In this document: positions 11,801-22,003 of the stretch, piece after piece | Layout: each line of letters begins with the position of its first letter | Numbering within the stretch: the stretch's first letter is position 1 | Assembly (NCBI RefSeq): GCF_003013815.1 | Contig: NZ_PRLH01000047.1 | Span: forward strand, 1 to 64,000 | From: Cyanothece sp. BG0011 | GTDB lineage: Bacteria > Cyanobacteriota > Cyanobacteriia > Cyanobacteriales > Microcystaceae | Direction: 5' to 3' | DNA: 64,000 nucleotides | Notes under the pieces: generated by a model | Seen by the model: the letters and a program-made list of their open reading frames with translations, nothing else | The model's database searches: none | Told to the model about the DNA's origin: nothing | Translations under genes and position numbers: made by a program

Positions 11801-13879
11801 TTTGTTATCTCCATTCACTTCAACCGTAATGGTTTGGGTTTCACCAGCATTACCAGCAAAGGTTAAAGTGCCATTAACCGCCGTGTAGTCACCATCTCCT
11901 ATACTAGCTGTATTGTTCGCTGTAGCATAATCAACCGTAAACCCTGTATCAACCGCTTCATCTAAGGTGACGGTAAAGGTATAGAGTTGAGTGCCGTTGT
12001 TTCCTTCGCTGAGGGTGACATCGCTAATACTTAAGCTGGCAACATCATCATTAACAATGGTTCCCGTTCCCTGTCCATCAGCAATGGTTACTCCTGACGA
12101 CGCATTAGAAAGATTAACCAAGAAGGTTTCATTCAGTTCAACCTTGTTATCTCCGTTCACTTCAACGGTAATAGTTTCAACTTCCCCTGCATTACCGCTA
12201 AAAGTCAACGTGCCACTGGTGGCAGTATAGTCGTTATCAGTGGTTGTAGCTGTGTTGTCAGCAGTGGTAAAGTCAACCGTTGCACCGCCACTAATAGTGT
12301 TGCTGAGAGTAACGCTGAAGACAAATTGCTGAGTCCCATTATCTCCTTCGACTAAGTTAACATTAGTGATGGAAAGATTGGCTCCATCATCATTTTCAAT
12401 GGTTCCAATCCCTTGCGAGTCACTCAGAATAATATTCCGTCCGTTAGCTTGCAGGTTATTGAGGTTGACTACAAACGTTTCATCCGGTTCAACGGTAGTA
12501 TCTCCGACTACGTCAACCGTAATGGTTTGGGTTTCCCCTGCATTCCCTGTAAAGTTGAGGGTTCCGTTGGTAGCTTGATAATCATTATTGGCCACAGTGG
12601 CTGAACCATTGGCGGTAGCAAAGTCCACTGATAACCCAGTATCCACTTCATTGTTGAGGGTAACAGTAAAGGTAAAAGGCGTTGTGCCATTATTTCCTTC
12701 ACTTTGGGTCACATTGTCAATGCTGATGTTAGCACTATCATCATTATTGATAGTGCCAGTGCCAGACACGAGAACTGGTAACGTTCCATTACCTTGAAGG
12801 TTACTGAGAACGAGGTCAAAGGTTTCATTTAGCTCTACCTTATTATCCCCATTCACCTGAACCGTAACGGTGCGAGTCTGACCATCTGTGCCATCAAAGC
12901 TTAGGGTGCCACTATTAGCTACATAGTCACCATCTGCCACGGTTGCCGTGCCGTCAACTGTTGCAAAATCAACATCGAAGGCATCTGTCTCACCATTCAG
13001 GGTAACGTTAAAGGTTGCATTGGTGGTTCCATTATCTCCTTCTGAAATAATGACATCACTCACAGATAAGGCGGCGGTTTCTACTACGACTAGGCTCAAG
13101 TCGTTGGTATTAAACACAGGAGCGAATGCTAATCCTCCACCAATATCTAACCCACTAAAGGAAAGATTCGTGGCAATATCAGGAGCCGAATCAAAGGTAA
13201 TAATTTCAAAGGTTTGACCGAGGGTTGGGGTAAAACCATTAACCAAGCTAACGTTGACAGTACCATCTAAGGTGGCTGTCCCGTCAATATCAAGGATATC
13301 AAAATTAGTGAGGCCACCAATTTCAATGTCAATGTTAGAGAAATCGGTTTCGCTATAGTCCCCTGTGATATTTAACGTTGCAATATCACCTACCGATAAA
13401 CCAGGGGTAATTCTCCCTGCGTCGTTATCAATATCCCCATCAATACTACCAAAACCAGAAACATTTCCTGCATTAATATCAAGGGGATTAGAACCAACAA
13501 CAATGCTTCCACCATCGAGGCGAGTATCTCCTGCGCTTTGAGTATAGTTGCCACTGAAAGTTAAAATGCCATTATTGGCTGCAACTGTCCCGGTATTATT
13601 GAAGAGAATGTTAATGGTGAAGTTATCATCACCGGCTGACTTGAGGAAGGTTCCAGCATTATTGAAGGTATTATTGACCCCAATATTGTTAAAGATACCA
13701 ATAAAGCCCGTGCTATCTTCTTGGATGTCAAAGGTTGACCCCACATTGTTGTTAATGATGGAGTCACCCTGTAAGAATAGACTACTGGTGCTATTCCAAA
13801 TCGCTCCATTATTAATTTCTAGGGTTCTTGACTCTCCATTCCCCCCGAAAAACTTTTGTCCGGTTCCCCCAATGGTCAA
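8834..13879 (-). pseudogene. Calx-beta/RTX surface adhesin, C-terminal part (separated by frameshift from 14023-17061)
   Basis: The frame shown is 1681 aa, but coding sense runs on upstream to about 14100, where a one-base deletion splits it from the N-terminal part. Its first ~200 residues repeat the hemagglutinin-like blocks (TIGGTGQKFFGG, FDIQEDSTGF). Then come 11 Calx-beta domains, each about 115 residues, recognisable by TQSEGNSGTTTYTFDVTLDN and the ending GTIENDD. They bind calcium and stiffen adhesins. The C-terminus has two RTX-like calcium motifs (GRDSLMGTAESEIITGFAGSDMLTG), a GGADVF type and a final hydrophobic ...NNFIFASALD. This is a type I secretion target. Expected role: calcium-dependent cell-surface adhesion. 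The putative start at 13879 is internal, not a true start. The next gene on this strand, 8738-7908, lies about 95 bp downstream. Confidence 0.85.
9240..13060 (-). repeat. Eleven Calx-beta coding repeats with a 690-bp near-identical tandem unit
   Basis: The string that reads TTGAGCCTCGCTAATCG or TTGAGCATCGCTAATGG in the plus strand recurs near 9298, 9989, 10679 and 11369, a period of 690 bp (230 aa, two Calx-beta domains). Units between about 9240 and 11990 differ at only a few per cent of positions. The five-prime four domains (about 11700-13060) are more diverged. Confidence 0.9.
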
Positions 13880-16640
13880 GGTGCCGTCGACTTCGGTAGT
13901 TCCTGTACCACTCTGGGTTCCTCCGTCCCAATCATAGTTTCCTGTGACGGTTAAATCATCACTACCTGTCAGAGTTCCTGCTGTGTGGACAACACTGGTA
14001 GGTGTGACGCTACTACCTGTACTTAGGTTAAGTGTGCCATTACTGAGAGTAACATCGCCGATATTATTGCCTGTAATCGTTCCCGTAAAGTTGGCAGTTC
14101 CCCTGAAACTGTTGTCGTACCACCACTGGGTAAGGCATAATCTCCTGCTAAATTAACTGTACCAGCACTGAAGAGTACATCCCGAACAGAGACGGTGGTA
14201 TTACTACTGAGGTTATGGGTTCCTCCTCCAAATTCTAAGGTAGCAGTTCCTTGGAAGTCTCCTGTATGGTCGCCACCACCCCCTAAGTCTAGAATGCCAT
14301 TGTTAGCCTCAACGGTTCCTGTATTGTTGAAAACCGTGCCAATAGTAAAACGGTCATCCCCTGCTGACTTAACTAGGGTTCCAGCATTATTAAAGGTATT
14401 ATTGACCCCAATATTGTTAAAGATACCAATAAAGCCCGTGCTATCTTCTTGGATGTCAAAGGTTGACCCCACATTGTTGTTAATGATGGAGTCCCCTTGT
14501 AAGAAGAGATTGTTAGTGCTATTCCAAATCGCTCCATTATTGATTTCTAGGGTTCTTGACTCTCCAGAGGCTCCTAAAAACTTTTGTCCGGTTCCCCCAA
14601 TGGTCAAGGTGCCGTCGACTTCGGTAGTTCCTGTACCACTCTGGGTTCCTCCGTCCCAATCATAGTTTCCTGTGACGGTTAAATCATCACTACCTGTCAG
14701 AGTTCCTGCTGTGTGGACAACACTGGTAGCTGTGACGCTACTACCTGTACTTAGGTTAAGTGTGCCATTACTGAGAGTAACATCGCCGATATTATTGCCT
14801 GTAATCGTTCCCGTAAAGTTGGCAGTTCCCCCTGAAACTGTTGTCGTACCGCCACTGGGTAAGGCATAATCTCCTGCTAAATTAACTGTACCAGCACTGA
14901 AGAGTACATCCCGAACAGAGACGGTGGTATTACTACTGAGGTTATGGGTTCCTCCTCCAAATTCTAAGGTAGCAGTTCCTTGGAAGTCTCCTGTATGGTC
15001 GCCACCACCCCCTAAGTCTAGAATGCCATTGTTAGCCTCAACGGTTCCTGTATTGTTGAAAACCGTGCCAATAGTAAAACGGTCATCCCCTGCTGACTTA
15101 ACTAGGGTTCCAGCATTATTAAAGGTATTATTGACCCCAATATTGTTAAAGATACCAATAAAGCCCGTGCTATCTTCTTGGATGTCAAAGGTTGACCCCA
15201 CATTGTTGTTAATGATGGAGTCCCCTTGTAAGAAGAGATTGTTAGTGCTATTCCAAATCGCTCCATTATTGATTTCTAGGGTTCTTGACTCTCCAGAGGC
15301 TCCTAAAAACTTTTGTCCGGTTCCCCCAATGGTGAGAGTGCCGTCGACTTCGGTAGTTCCTGTTCCTGCTTGAGTTCCTCCGTCCCAGTCGAAGTCTCCT
15401 GTGACTTGTAGGTTTCCTGCCCCTGTTATAGTGCCACCAGTTTGACTCCCTGTGCCGATAGTAGCCACACTGACAATTTCCCATGTTCCGTTACTAATAT
15501 CGGTTCTATTTGTGTTGTAGGTAGCTCCTGTATTGACATTAACGGTACCGAAAGTAATATCAACATCCCCCGTCACACTGCTACCACTGTTAAGATTATG
15601 GGTTCCCCCTCCAAATTCTAAGGTAGCAGTTCCTTGGAAATCTCCTGTATGGTCACCACCTCCTCCTAAGTCTAGAATGCCATTGTTAGCCTCAACGGTT
15701 CCTGTATTGTTGAAAACCGTGCCAATAGTAAAACGGTCATCCCCTGCTGACTTAACTAGGGTTCCAGCATTATTAAAGGTATTATTGACCCCAATATTGT
15801 TAAAGATACCAATAAAGCCCGTGCTATCTTCTTGGATGTCAAAGGTTGACCCCAGATTGTTGTTAATGATGGAGTCCCCTTGTAAGAAGAGGTTACTGGT
15901 GCTATTCCAAATGGCTCCATTATTAATTTCTAGGGTTCTTGACTCTCCATTCCCTCCTAAAATCTTTTGTCCGGTTCCCCCAAAGGTGAGAGTGCCGTCG
16001 ACTTCGGTGGTGCCTGTTCCTGCTTGAGTTCCTCCGTCCCAGTCGAAGTCTCCTGTGACTTGTAGGTTTCCTGCCCCTGTTATAGTGCCACCAGTTTGAC
16101 TCCCTGTGCCGATAGTAGCCACACTGACAATTTCCCATGTTCCGTTACTAATATCGGTTCTATTTGTGTTGTAGGTAGCTCCTGTATTGACATTAACGGT
16201 ACCGAAAGTAATATCAACATCCCCCGTCACACTGCTACCACTGTTAAGATTATGGGTTCCCCCTCCAAATTCTAAGGTAGCAGTTCCTTGGAAATCTCCT
16301 GTATGGTCACCACCACCTCCTAAATCTAAGATGCCATTATTAGCCTCAACGGTTCCTGTATTGTTGAAAACCGTGCCAATAGTAAAACGGTCATCCCCTG
16401 CTGACTTAACTAGGGTTCCAGCATTATTAAAGGTATTATTGACTCCAATATTATTGAAGATACCAAGATTACCATTGCTATCTTCTTGGATGTCAAAGGT
16501 TGACCCCAGATTGTTGTTAATGATGGAGTCCCCTTGTAAGAAGAGGTTACTGGTGCTATTCCAAATGGCTCCATTATTAATGTCTAGGGTTCTTGACTCT
16601 CCATTCCCTCCTAAAATCTTCTGTCCGGTTCCCCCAAAGG
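13540..16640 (-). repeat. Long hemagglutinin-like coding repeats (five blocks, about 650-730 bp period)
   Basis: The block beginning GTTEVDGTLT and containing FDIQEDS, NTFNNAGT and GGGGDHTGDFQGTATLEF appears five times. Marker strings in the plus strand near 14224, 14953, 15612 and 16266 show periods of 729, 659 and 654 bp. Some stretches (for example 14195-14660 and 14924-15300) are nearly identical, so gene conversion or slippage between copies is plausible. Confidence 0.85.
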
Positions 16641-17061
16641 TGAGAGTGCCGTCGACTTCGGTAGTGCCTGTTCCTCTTTGGGTTCCTCCGTTCCACTCAG
16701 CATTGCCACTAATGGTTAAGACTCCGCTACCTTCTAAAGTGCCACCTGTTTGGGTAAAGGTATTAACGGTACTTGTTCCATTAAGTTCAAGAGTCCCATT
16801 GCTTAGGGTAAGATTATCATCAACATCAAAGGTGTTAGTAGCCGTTAGGGTTCCTGCTGAGACTTGCAAGGCACTTTGAGACGTTAAAGTGCCAATTGTT
16901 AAGGTATTTTGGCCATTAATTTGACCATTAAAGATAGTCGTCCCAAAACCTGACCCAATTTCAATGTCATCATTATCTGCAAGTGGAGTATCATTGTCCC
17001 AGTTCGTTGCGAAACTCCAGAGACCATTACCTTCGTCTCCATCCCATTGTCTAAGTGCCAT
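14023..17061 (-). pseudogene. Calx-beta/RTX surface adhesin, N-terminal part (frameshifted at 14100)
   Basis: Starts MALRQWDGDEGNGLWSFATNW at 17061, without an obvious signal peptide, as is usual for type I secreted proteins. It is almost wholly made of beta-helix-like repeats rich in Gly, Asn, Thr (NGTLELNGTS, GGTGQKILGGNGESRTL), like hemagglutinin or autotransporter passenger repeats. The last 29 codons are out of frame. The C4 run at 14100-14103 is C5 in the sister repeat at 14828-14832, and restoring one C continues into the 8834-13879 frame. The intact protein would be about 2740 aa. The break may be real (phase variation or decay) or a sequencing error in a repeated homopolymer. Confidence 0.85.
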
Positions 17062-17438
17062 TGTTAACTCCTGTCACACTATAACATTTAACTTGATTGA
17101 ATAAATACAGCCTCACGTTAAGCTGTTTAGAATAAATTAAAATTGGATTAAGGTAACAAAAAATAATGATTAATTATCACCTTTATTACCTAAAAAACTT
17201 GTCTAATTGAAAACTTCATATTAGATTTTACAGAGTCAATGTTAGTTTTCATGTATAAGTTGTTTTTTTTCTTAACAAAACTTAACAATAATCGTAACTG
17301 AAGATTTAGTCAGCGTTTCTCACCATCAAAATAAAATTTCTATATTGGCCCATGACTTACTTTCGATTCTACCTAAACTCCCACTAGAATCTTTGTGATC
17401 TACTGAATCTACTTTTTTTGTTAACATTGAAATGAAAC
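17062..17438. other. Divergent promoter region between adhesin and the membrane protein gene
   Basis: 377 bp of AT-rich sequence with no reading frame or repeat that I recognise. It must contain the start signals for the minus-strand adhesin and the plus-strand gene at 17439. No specific operator was found. Confidence 0.5.
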
Positions 17439-18125
17439 ATGATAATAACAACTTTTATGACTGGTAGTAACCAAAAACTAAATAACGACTTTGAAAAAAC
17501 GTTGAAAACCATTAACGATGAAATTTATAAGCAAATAGATCATAACCTAAGACCTCGTTTAGAAGATACAGGAAAAGCGTTAGAAAACGTAGCTAAAAAT
17601 CCGATTTTACAAAAGATTTATCCTTGGATAGGATTACAGTGGTTAATGTATATTTTAGGAGAAGTTGATCATCATCAAATACAGACAAATATAGATCAAT
17701 TACGGCAAAAATATCCCACTGAAACTCCCGATCAACTAGCCAATAGAATTATTCAACAACAGGGGATAGAAGCCGCAAAAGTTGGTGTTTTTACTAACTT
17801 GATCCCTCCCTTTGCTTTATTTTTATTGGGGTTAGAATTTTCAGCCATTACCAAACTACAAGTAGAAATGATTTATAAGCTTGCTGCTGCTTATAACTTA
17901 ACCCTAGAAATTCCTTTACGTCGGGGAGAAAATTTTGCCTTATATAACTTATCATTAGGAGGTGGATTGCTCAAAACCGGTTTAAGCGTTGTGGAAATCA
18001 TACCAGGAATTGGCCCCATTGTGGGAGCCTGTAGTGATGCTATTTTATTATATGGACTGGGTTATGCTACCACTTGGTTATATCAAAATGCAGTGGCTCA
18101 AAATCAGAAAATGACTCAATATTAA
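17439..18125 (+). CDS. DUF697-like membrane protein
   Basis: A 228-aa protein of uncertain family. The N-terminal half is charged and helical (NDFEKTLKTINDEIYKQIDHNLRPRL). The second half has a hydrophobic segment VFTNLIPPFALFLLGLEFS, then ITKLQVEMIYKLAAAYNL, and a second hydrophobic stretch KTGLSVVEIIPGIGPIVGAC. The last two resemble the C-terminal membrane region of DUF697/YcjF-type proteins that often follow a GTPase domain, which is missing here. Starts at 17439 (MIITTFM) or 17457 (MTGSNQ) are equally possible; no strong ribosome site marks either. It lies upstream of htpG with a 141-bp gap, so linkage is not assured. Function unknown. Confidence 0.6.
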   Translation: MIITTFMTGSNQKLNNDFEKTLKTINDEIYKQIDHNLRPRLEDTGKALENVAKNPILQKIYPWIGLQWLMYILGEVDHHQIQTNIDQLRQKYPTETPDQLANRIIQQQGIEAAKVGVFTNLIPPFALFLLGLEFSAITKLQVEMIYKLAAAYNLTLEIPLRRGENFALYNLSLGGGLLKTGLSVVEIIPGIGPIVGACSDAILLYGLGYATTWLYQNAVAQNQKMTQY

Positions 18126-18266
18126 ATCAACTTAAATCATTACTCATGATAAGTACGGATATCCACATCTGTGAGGTGTAATAATCCCAAGATGAAACAA
18201 TGGTCAAAATCAGAGACAATGATAAGAGACAATATGTAAACCCTATTCTAACAACAAGGAAAAACT

Positions 18267-20261
18267 ATGGCGGTACTGGAAAAAGGTAACATTACCATTC
18301 ATACTGAGAATATTTTTCCCATTATTAAGAAGTCTCTCTACACCGATCATGAAATCTTCTTACGGGAATTAATTTCTAATGCAGTGGATGCCATTTCTAA
18401 GTTAAAAATGGCTTCTTTAGCAGGGGAACTATCAGGGGATGTTCCTGAACCCGAAATCACCATTACAGTGGATAAGAGTAATAAAACCCTTTCTATTTAT
18501 GATAACGGTATTGGCATGACCGTTGATGAGATCAAAAAATATATCAATCAAGTTGCTTTTTCAAGTGCAGAAGAATTTGTTCAAAAATATCAAAAAAGTG
18601 CCAATGATTTGATCGGCCATTTTGGTTTAGGTTTCTACTCTGCTTTTATGGTAGCCAAACAAGTAGAAATTGATACGTTATCTTATAAAGAAGGAGCAAA
18701 AGCGGTTCATTGGTCTTGTGATGGTTCTCCTGAATTTGAGATAACAGAATCTTCTAAAACTCAAATTGGAACTACCATTACATTAACCTTAATGGACGAT
18801 GAACAAGAATACTTAGAACCCCAAAGAATTCGTCAATTAGTTAAGACTTATTCTGATTTTGTTCCCGTTGCTATTAAGTTTGAAAACGAAACCATTAACC
18901 GACAAAAAGCATTATGGAAAGAATCCCCCCAAAATTTAACGGATGAGGACTATTTAGAGTTTTATCGTTATCTCTATCCGTTTCAAGAAGATCCCTTATT
19001 ATGGGTACATTTAAACACGGATTATCCTTATCTTTTAAACGGGATTTTATACTTTCCTAAATTACGTCCTGATGTTGATGTCTCTCAGGGTCATATTAAA
19101 CTGTTTTGCAATCAGGTCTTTGTTAACGATCACTGTGAAGAAATTATCCCAGAATTTTTAATGCCGTTACGGGGTGTTATTGATAGTCCTGATATTCCTT
19201 TAAATGTTTCTCGGAGTGCATTAACCAATCATCGCACTGTTCGCAGTATTGCTAATCATATCGCCAAAAAGATAGCCGATCGCCTCAAATCTATCTATAA
19301 CGAAACTCCAGAAGAATATATAAAATGTTGGCAAGATGTGGGAACCTTTATTAAATATGGGTCTCTCAAAGACGATAAGTTTAAGAAACAAGTTGAAGAT
19401 ATTCTCATCTACAAAACCACTTATAAAGCCGATAAAGTAGGTGGAAAATCTGAATCTGAAACCCCACAAGTGCAAGTAGAAGGAGAAGGGGATCTCTGGG
19501 AAGATGTCACTTCTAACACTGAAAATGAGGAAAAATTTAGTTACGAAAGCGAAGGTTATACTACCTTACCCGCTTACTTAGAACGGAATAAAGAACGTCA
19601 TGAAAATCGCATCTTTTACTGTACTGATCCCGATACCCAAGCCACTTATGTAGAACTCTACAAAAATCAAGGCTTAGAGATCCTCTTTATGGACTCTTTC
19701 ATTGATACAAATTACTTTATTCCTTTCCTAGAAAGAGAATATTCTGAGGTTAAATTCTCCCGTGTCGATGCGGAATTAGATGATACTTTAGTTCAACAAG
19801 ATAAAGCGGATGAAATTGTTGATCCCACCACCAATAAAACCCGCAGCGATCAAATTAAGGAAATCTTTGAGAAGGCTTTAAATAATAATAAAGTCAACAT
19901 CAAAACCCAAGCTTTAAAATCAGATAGTCCCGAAAGTACACCCCCTGCAATGGTCTTATTACCCGAAGCAATGAGACGTTTTCGTGAGATGATGGCTGTC
20001 TCTCAACAACAGGTGATGGACTTCCCAGAAGAACACGTATTTGTGATTAATACAACCCATCCTTTGATTGAAAATATCTATCAGTTGAGTCAGGGAAGTA
20101 TTATTCAAGCAGGGGGTGAGTCTCCCTCCGCAGAAATGGCCAAAATGTTGTGTCAACATATCTACGATTTAGCTTTAATTGCACAAAAAGGACTCGATGG
20201 TGAGGGGATGAAATCCTTTGTTGAACGGTCAAATCAAGTGTTAACTCGTTTGACTAAATAG
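18267..20261 (+). CDS. htpG: Chaperone protein HtpG (HSP90 family)
   Basis: ATP-dependent dimeric chaperone of the cytosol; in cyanobacteria it helps in heat, cold and oxidative stress and in phycobilisome and tetrapyrrole assembly. It has 664 aa, usual length. Landmarks: FLRELISNAVDAI with the catalytic Glu and Asn, YDNGIGM, GHFGLGFYSAFMVA, and the middle-domain Arg region NVSRSALTNH. The C-terminus is shorter and lacks MEEVD, as in bacteria. The start ATG at 18267 follows AAGGA with six bases of spacing. No CIRCE element (TTAGCACTC...GAGTGCTAA) was seen in the 140 bp upstream. A terminator follows at 20293. Confidence 0.97.
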   Translation: MAVLEKGNITIHTENIFPIIKKSLYTDHEIFLRELISNAVDAISKLKMASLAGELSGDVPEPEITITVDKSNKTLSIYDNGIGMTVDEIKKYINQVAFSSAEEFVQKYQKSANDLIGHFGLGFYSAFMVAKQVEIDTLSYKEGAKAVHWSCDGSPEFEITESSKTQIGTTITLTLMDDEQEYLEPQRIRQLVKTYSDFVPVAIKFENETINRQKALWKESPQNLTDEDYLEFYRYLYPFQEDPLLWVHLNTDYPYLLNGILYFPKLRPDVDVSQGHIKLFCNQVFVNDHCEEIIPEFLMPLRGVIDSPDIPLNVSRSALTNHRTVRSIANHIAKKIADRLKSIYNETPEEYIKCWQDVGTFIKYGSLKDDKFKKQVEDILIYKTTYKADKVGGKSESETPQVQVEGEGDLWEDVTSNTENEEKFSYESEGYTTLPAYLERNKERHENRIFYCTDPDTQATYVELYKNQGLEILFMDSFIDTNYFIPFLEREYSEVKFSRVDAELDDTLVQQDKADEIVDPTTNKTRSDQIKEIFEKALNNNKVNIKTQALKSDSPESTPPAMVLLPEAMRRFREMMAVSQQQVMDFPEEHVFVINTTHPLIENIYQLSQGSIIQAGGESPSAEMAKMLCQHIYDLALIAQKGLDGEGMKSFVERSNQVLTRLTK

Positions 20262-20292
20262 TTAACAGTTAGTTCAGATTAAAATTAAAAGT

Positions 20293-20322
20293 AGGGTGGA
20301 CATTTTCCACTCTATTTTTTTA
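20293..20322 (+). terminator. Rho-independent terminator of htpG
   Basis: AGGGTGGA (20293-20300) pairs with TCCACTCT (20306-20313), with one G-T pair, followed by ATTTTTTTT. It starts 32 bases after the htpG stop. Confidence 0.7.
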
Positions 20323-20437
20323 AACGGTTGGTCAAATCAATCTCAAGACAACTTTAGGATCATTTTATTTACGTATAACGTTATCCGTCAATTTTGATAA
20401 AGTTCAATCATTGATTACCGATAAACTTAGTTAAAAT

Positions 20438-20680
20438 ATGACAAAGAAAGAAAAACTATGGCAAAAAGCAATAAACAGCCCACAAAATCTTACTTTTGAT
20501 GAGTTTGAAAGATTATTAAGACAAACAGGGTGGATATTGAGTCGTCAAAAGGGAAGTCATCGTTTATGGTGTTCACCCAAGGGTAAAGTCTTACCCATTC
20601 AACCTCGTAAAGATGGTAAAGCAAAAGTTTATCAAGTTCAACAATTTATTAAGTATCAGGAGGAAGAAGAATGTCTTTAG
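20438..20680 (+). CDS. hicA: HicA-type mRNA interferase toxin
   Basis: An 80-aa small protein of the HicA/YcfA family, the ribonuclease toxin of type II HicAB modules. The dsRBD-like fold has the typical FERLLRQTGWILSRQKGSHRLW, where the catalytic His is in GSH, and the end QPRKDGKAKVYQVQQFIK. The next gene, the antitoxin, overlaps its last 10 bases, which is the usual toxin-first order. The slightly long N-terminus MTKKEKLWQKAINSPQNLTFDE is common in cyanobacterial copies. Located directly behind htpG and before dnaJ, a typical scattered insertion site. Confidence 0.88.
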   Translation: MTKKEKLWQKAINSPQNLTFDEFERLLRQTGWILSRQKGSHRLWCSPKGKVLPIQPRKDGKAKVYQVQQFIKYQEEEECL

Positions 20681-20910
20681 AAAATTACGATTTTGATGGT
20701 TTTGTTATTAATTTATATGTTGATGAACAAGGTGACTGGTTGGCACATTTTCAAGAAATGCCGAATATTTCTGCATTTGGTGATAGTCCTCAAGAAGCGT
20801 TAGAAGAATTAAAAGTGACCTGGGAAATGGTCAAAGAAGATTATGAAGAAAAACAGCAAGAAATTCCCACTTCTATTCATAAAAAACAATTATCAAAGTT
20901 TATAAAATAA
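20671..20910 (+). CDS. hicB: HicB-type antitoxin
   Basis: A 79-aa HicB fold: YDFDGFVINLYVDEQGDWLAHF, then ISAFGDSPQEALEELKVTWEMV, the RNase H-like degraded domain that binds HicA. No C-terminal helix-turn-helix or ribbon-helix-helix is evident; the tail QQEIPTSIHKKQLSKFIK is short. It begins inside the hicA stop region (10-nt overlap), with the AGGAGG ribosome site at 20658-20663 lying within hicA, so the two are translationally coupled. Confidence 0.87.
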   Translation: MSLENYDFDGFVINLYVDEQGDWLAHFQEMPNISAFGDSPQEALEELKVTWEMVKEDYEEKQQEIPTSIHKKQLSKFIK

Positions 20911-21059
20911 CACTACATCTTGTTTTTATACCCTACTTTTGTAAAAATATTTTCTTCAATGTTAAGATTTTGATGAGATATGGGTAACTTAAATATTATG
21001 ACAGTTGAAACTTGTAGGGCTTAACTGTTATTGTTATTAAACCCTATGATTTAACTGTT

Positions 21060-21941
21060 TCATAACCAGTGTTGACGGGGATTAAATTGTTCTTTTTCCC
21101 TGATTTGTTGATATAAAGCGATTTCTTCTTCACTCACTTCTGAAGGAATGGCGATTTGTATTTCTACCAGTTGATCTCCCCGTTTTCCTGAACCGTCGGG
21201 ATACCCCTTATTAGCTAACCGTAACCGTTGACCCGGACGCACCCCTTTAGGGACCGTCATTTTCACTAAACCATCGATAGTAGGAACCTCCACCGAACCC
21301 CCTAAAATGGCTTCGCTGGGGGTAACAGGCACTCGACAAGCGATATCGCTACCCCGTAACTCAAAAAAAGCGTGAGGGGTAATGGTAATTTTCAGATAGA
21401 GATCCCCCCCTTGTAACCCTTGGCCTTTGAGACGAATTTTCTGACCATCAATCATCCCTGAAGGCATATCCACTTCTAGCGATCGCCCATCTTCTAAGCG
21501 AATACGTTCCCGTCCCCCCCGATAGGCTTTTTCCAGGGGAATATTTAACTTAGCTTCTACATCCCTGGCACTGCGAGAGGGGTTAACCACTTTTGCCCGT
21601 CGGGTACTGCCGGGATTATAGTCTTGAAACCGCCAAAACTCACTATCTCGACTGTAACTACTGGCATTGTTGCCATTACGAGAGGGACGAGGTTGGGGGC
21701 GAGGGGGACGGCGTTTGGTTTTGCCGAAACGGACGCGATCATAATCAGCCCGTTTGGTCTCATCGGATAAAATATCGTAGGCTTCGTTAATACTCTTAAA
21801 TTTTTCTTCTGCTGTGGTATCCCCTGGGTTCACATCAGGATGATACTGCCGAGCCAGTTTGCGAAAAGATTTTTTAATCTCCTCGGCAGTGGCATCTCTA
21901 GAAACCCCTAAAACGGCATAGTAGTTACGAAGTTGCTGCAT
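21060..21941 (-). CDS. dnaJ: DnaJ-type co-chaperone (type B, no zinc finger)
   Basis: A 293-aa J-protein that stimulates the ATPase of its DnaK. The J domain (about 5-70) has the HPD motif in [12 protein letters not shown] Gly/Pro/Arg-rich linker ([17 protein letters not shown]) replaces the Gly-Phe region. The two C-terminal substrate-binding beta domains follow ([41 protein letters not shown]). There is no CxxCxGxG zinc-finger, so it is a CbpA-like type II protein. It lies 62 bp downstream of dnaK3 on the same strand, the known dnaK3-dnaJ arrangement of cyanobacteria (Synechocystis sll1932-sll1933). Confidence 0.93.
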   Translation of the reverse strand: MQQLRNYYAVLGVSRDATAEEIKKSFRKLARQYHPDVNPGDTTAEEKFKSINEAYDILSDETKRADYDRVRFGKTKRRPPRPQPRPSRNGNNASSYSRDSEFWRFQDYNPGSTRRAKVVNPSRSARDVEAKLNIPLEKAYRGGRERIRLEDGRSLEVDMPSGMIDGQKIRLKGQGLQGGDLYLKITITPHAFFELRGSDIACRVPVTPSEAILGGSVEVPTIDGLVKMTVPKGVRPGQRLRLANKGYPDGSGKRGDQLVEIQIAIPSEVSEEEIALYQQIREKEQFNPRQHWL

Positions 21942-22003
21942 ATATCAGTATAAAACGGGAATGGGAATCGGGTCAGAATTTTTATTTTAATGGTCTTACG
22001 ACC

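Noticed and set aside
13548-16879. Long plus-strand frames (for example 13548-13937, 14195-14665, 15533-16027, 16187-16879)
   Set aside because: They lie antisense to the repeat adhesin; the repeated Pro/Val/Leu/Ser composition just mirrors the Gly/Asn/Thr repeats of the real gene.
18126-18266. CIRCE heat-shock operator upstream of htpG
   Set aside because: No TTAGCACTC/GAGTGCTAA pair was found.
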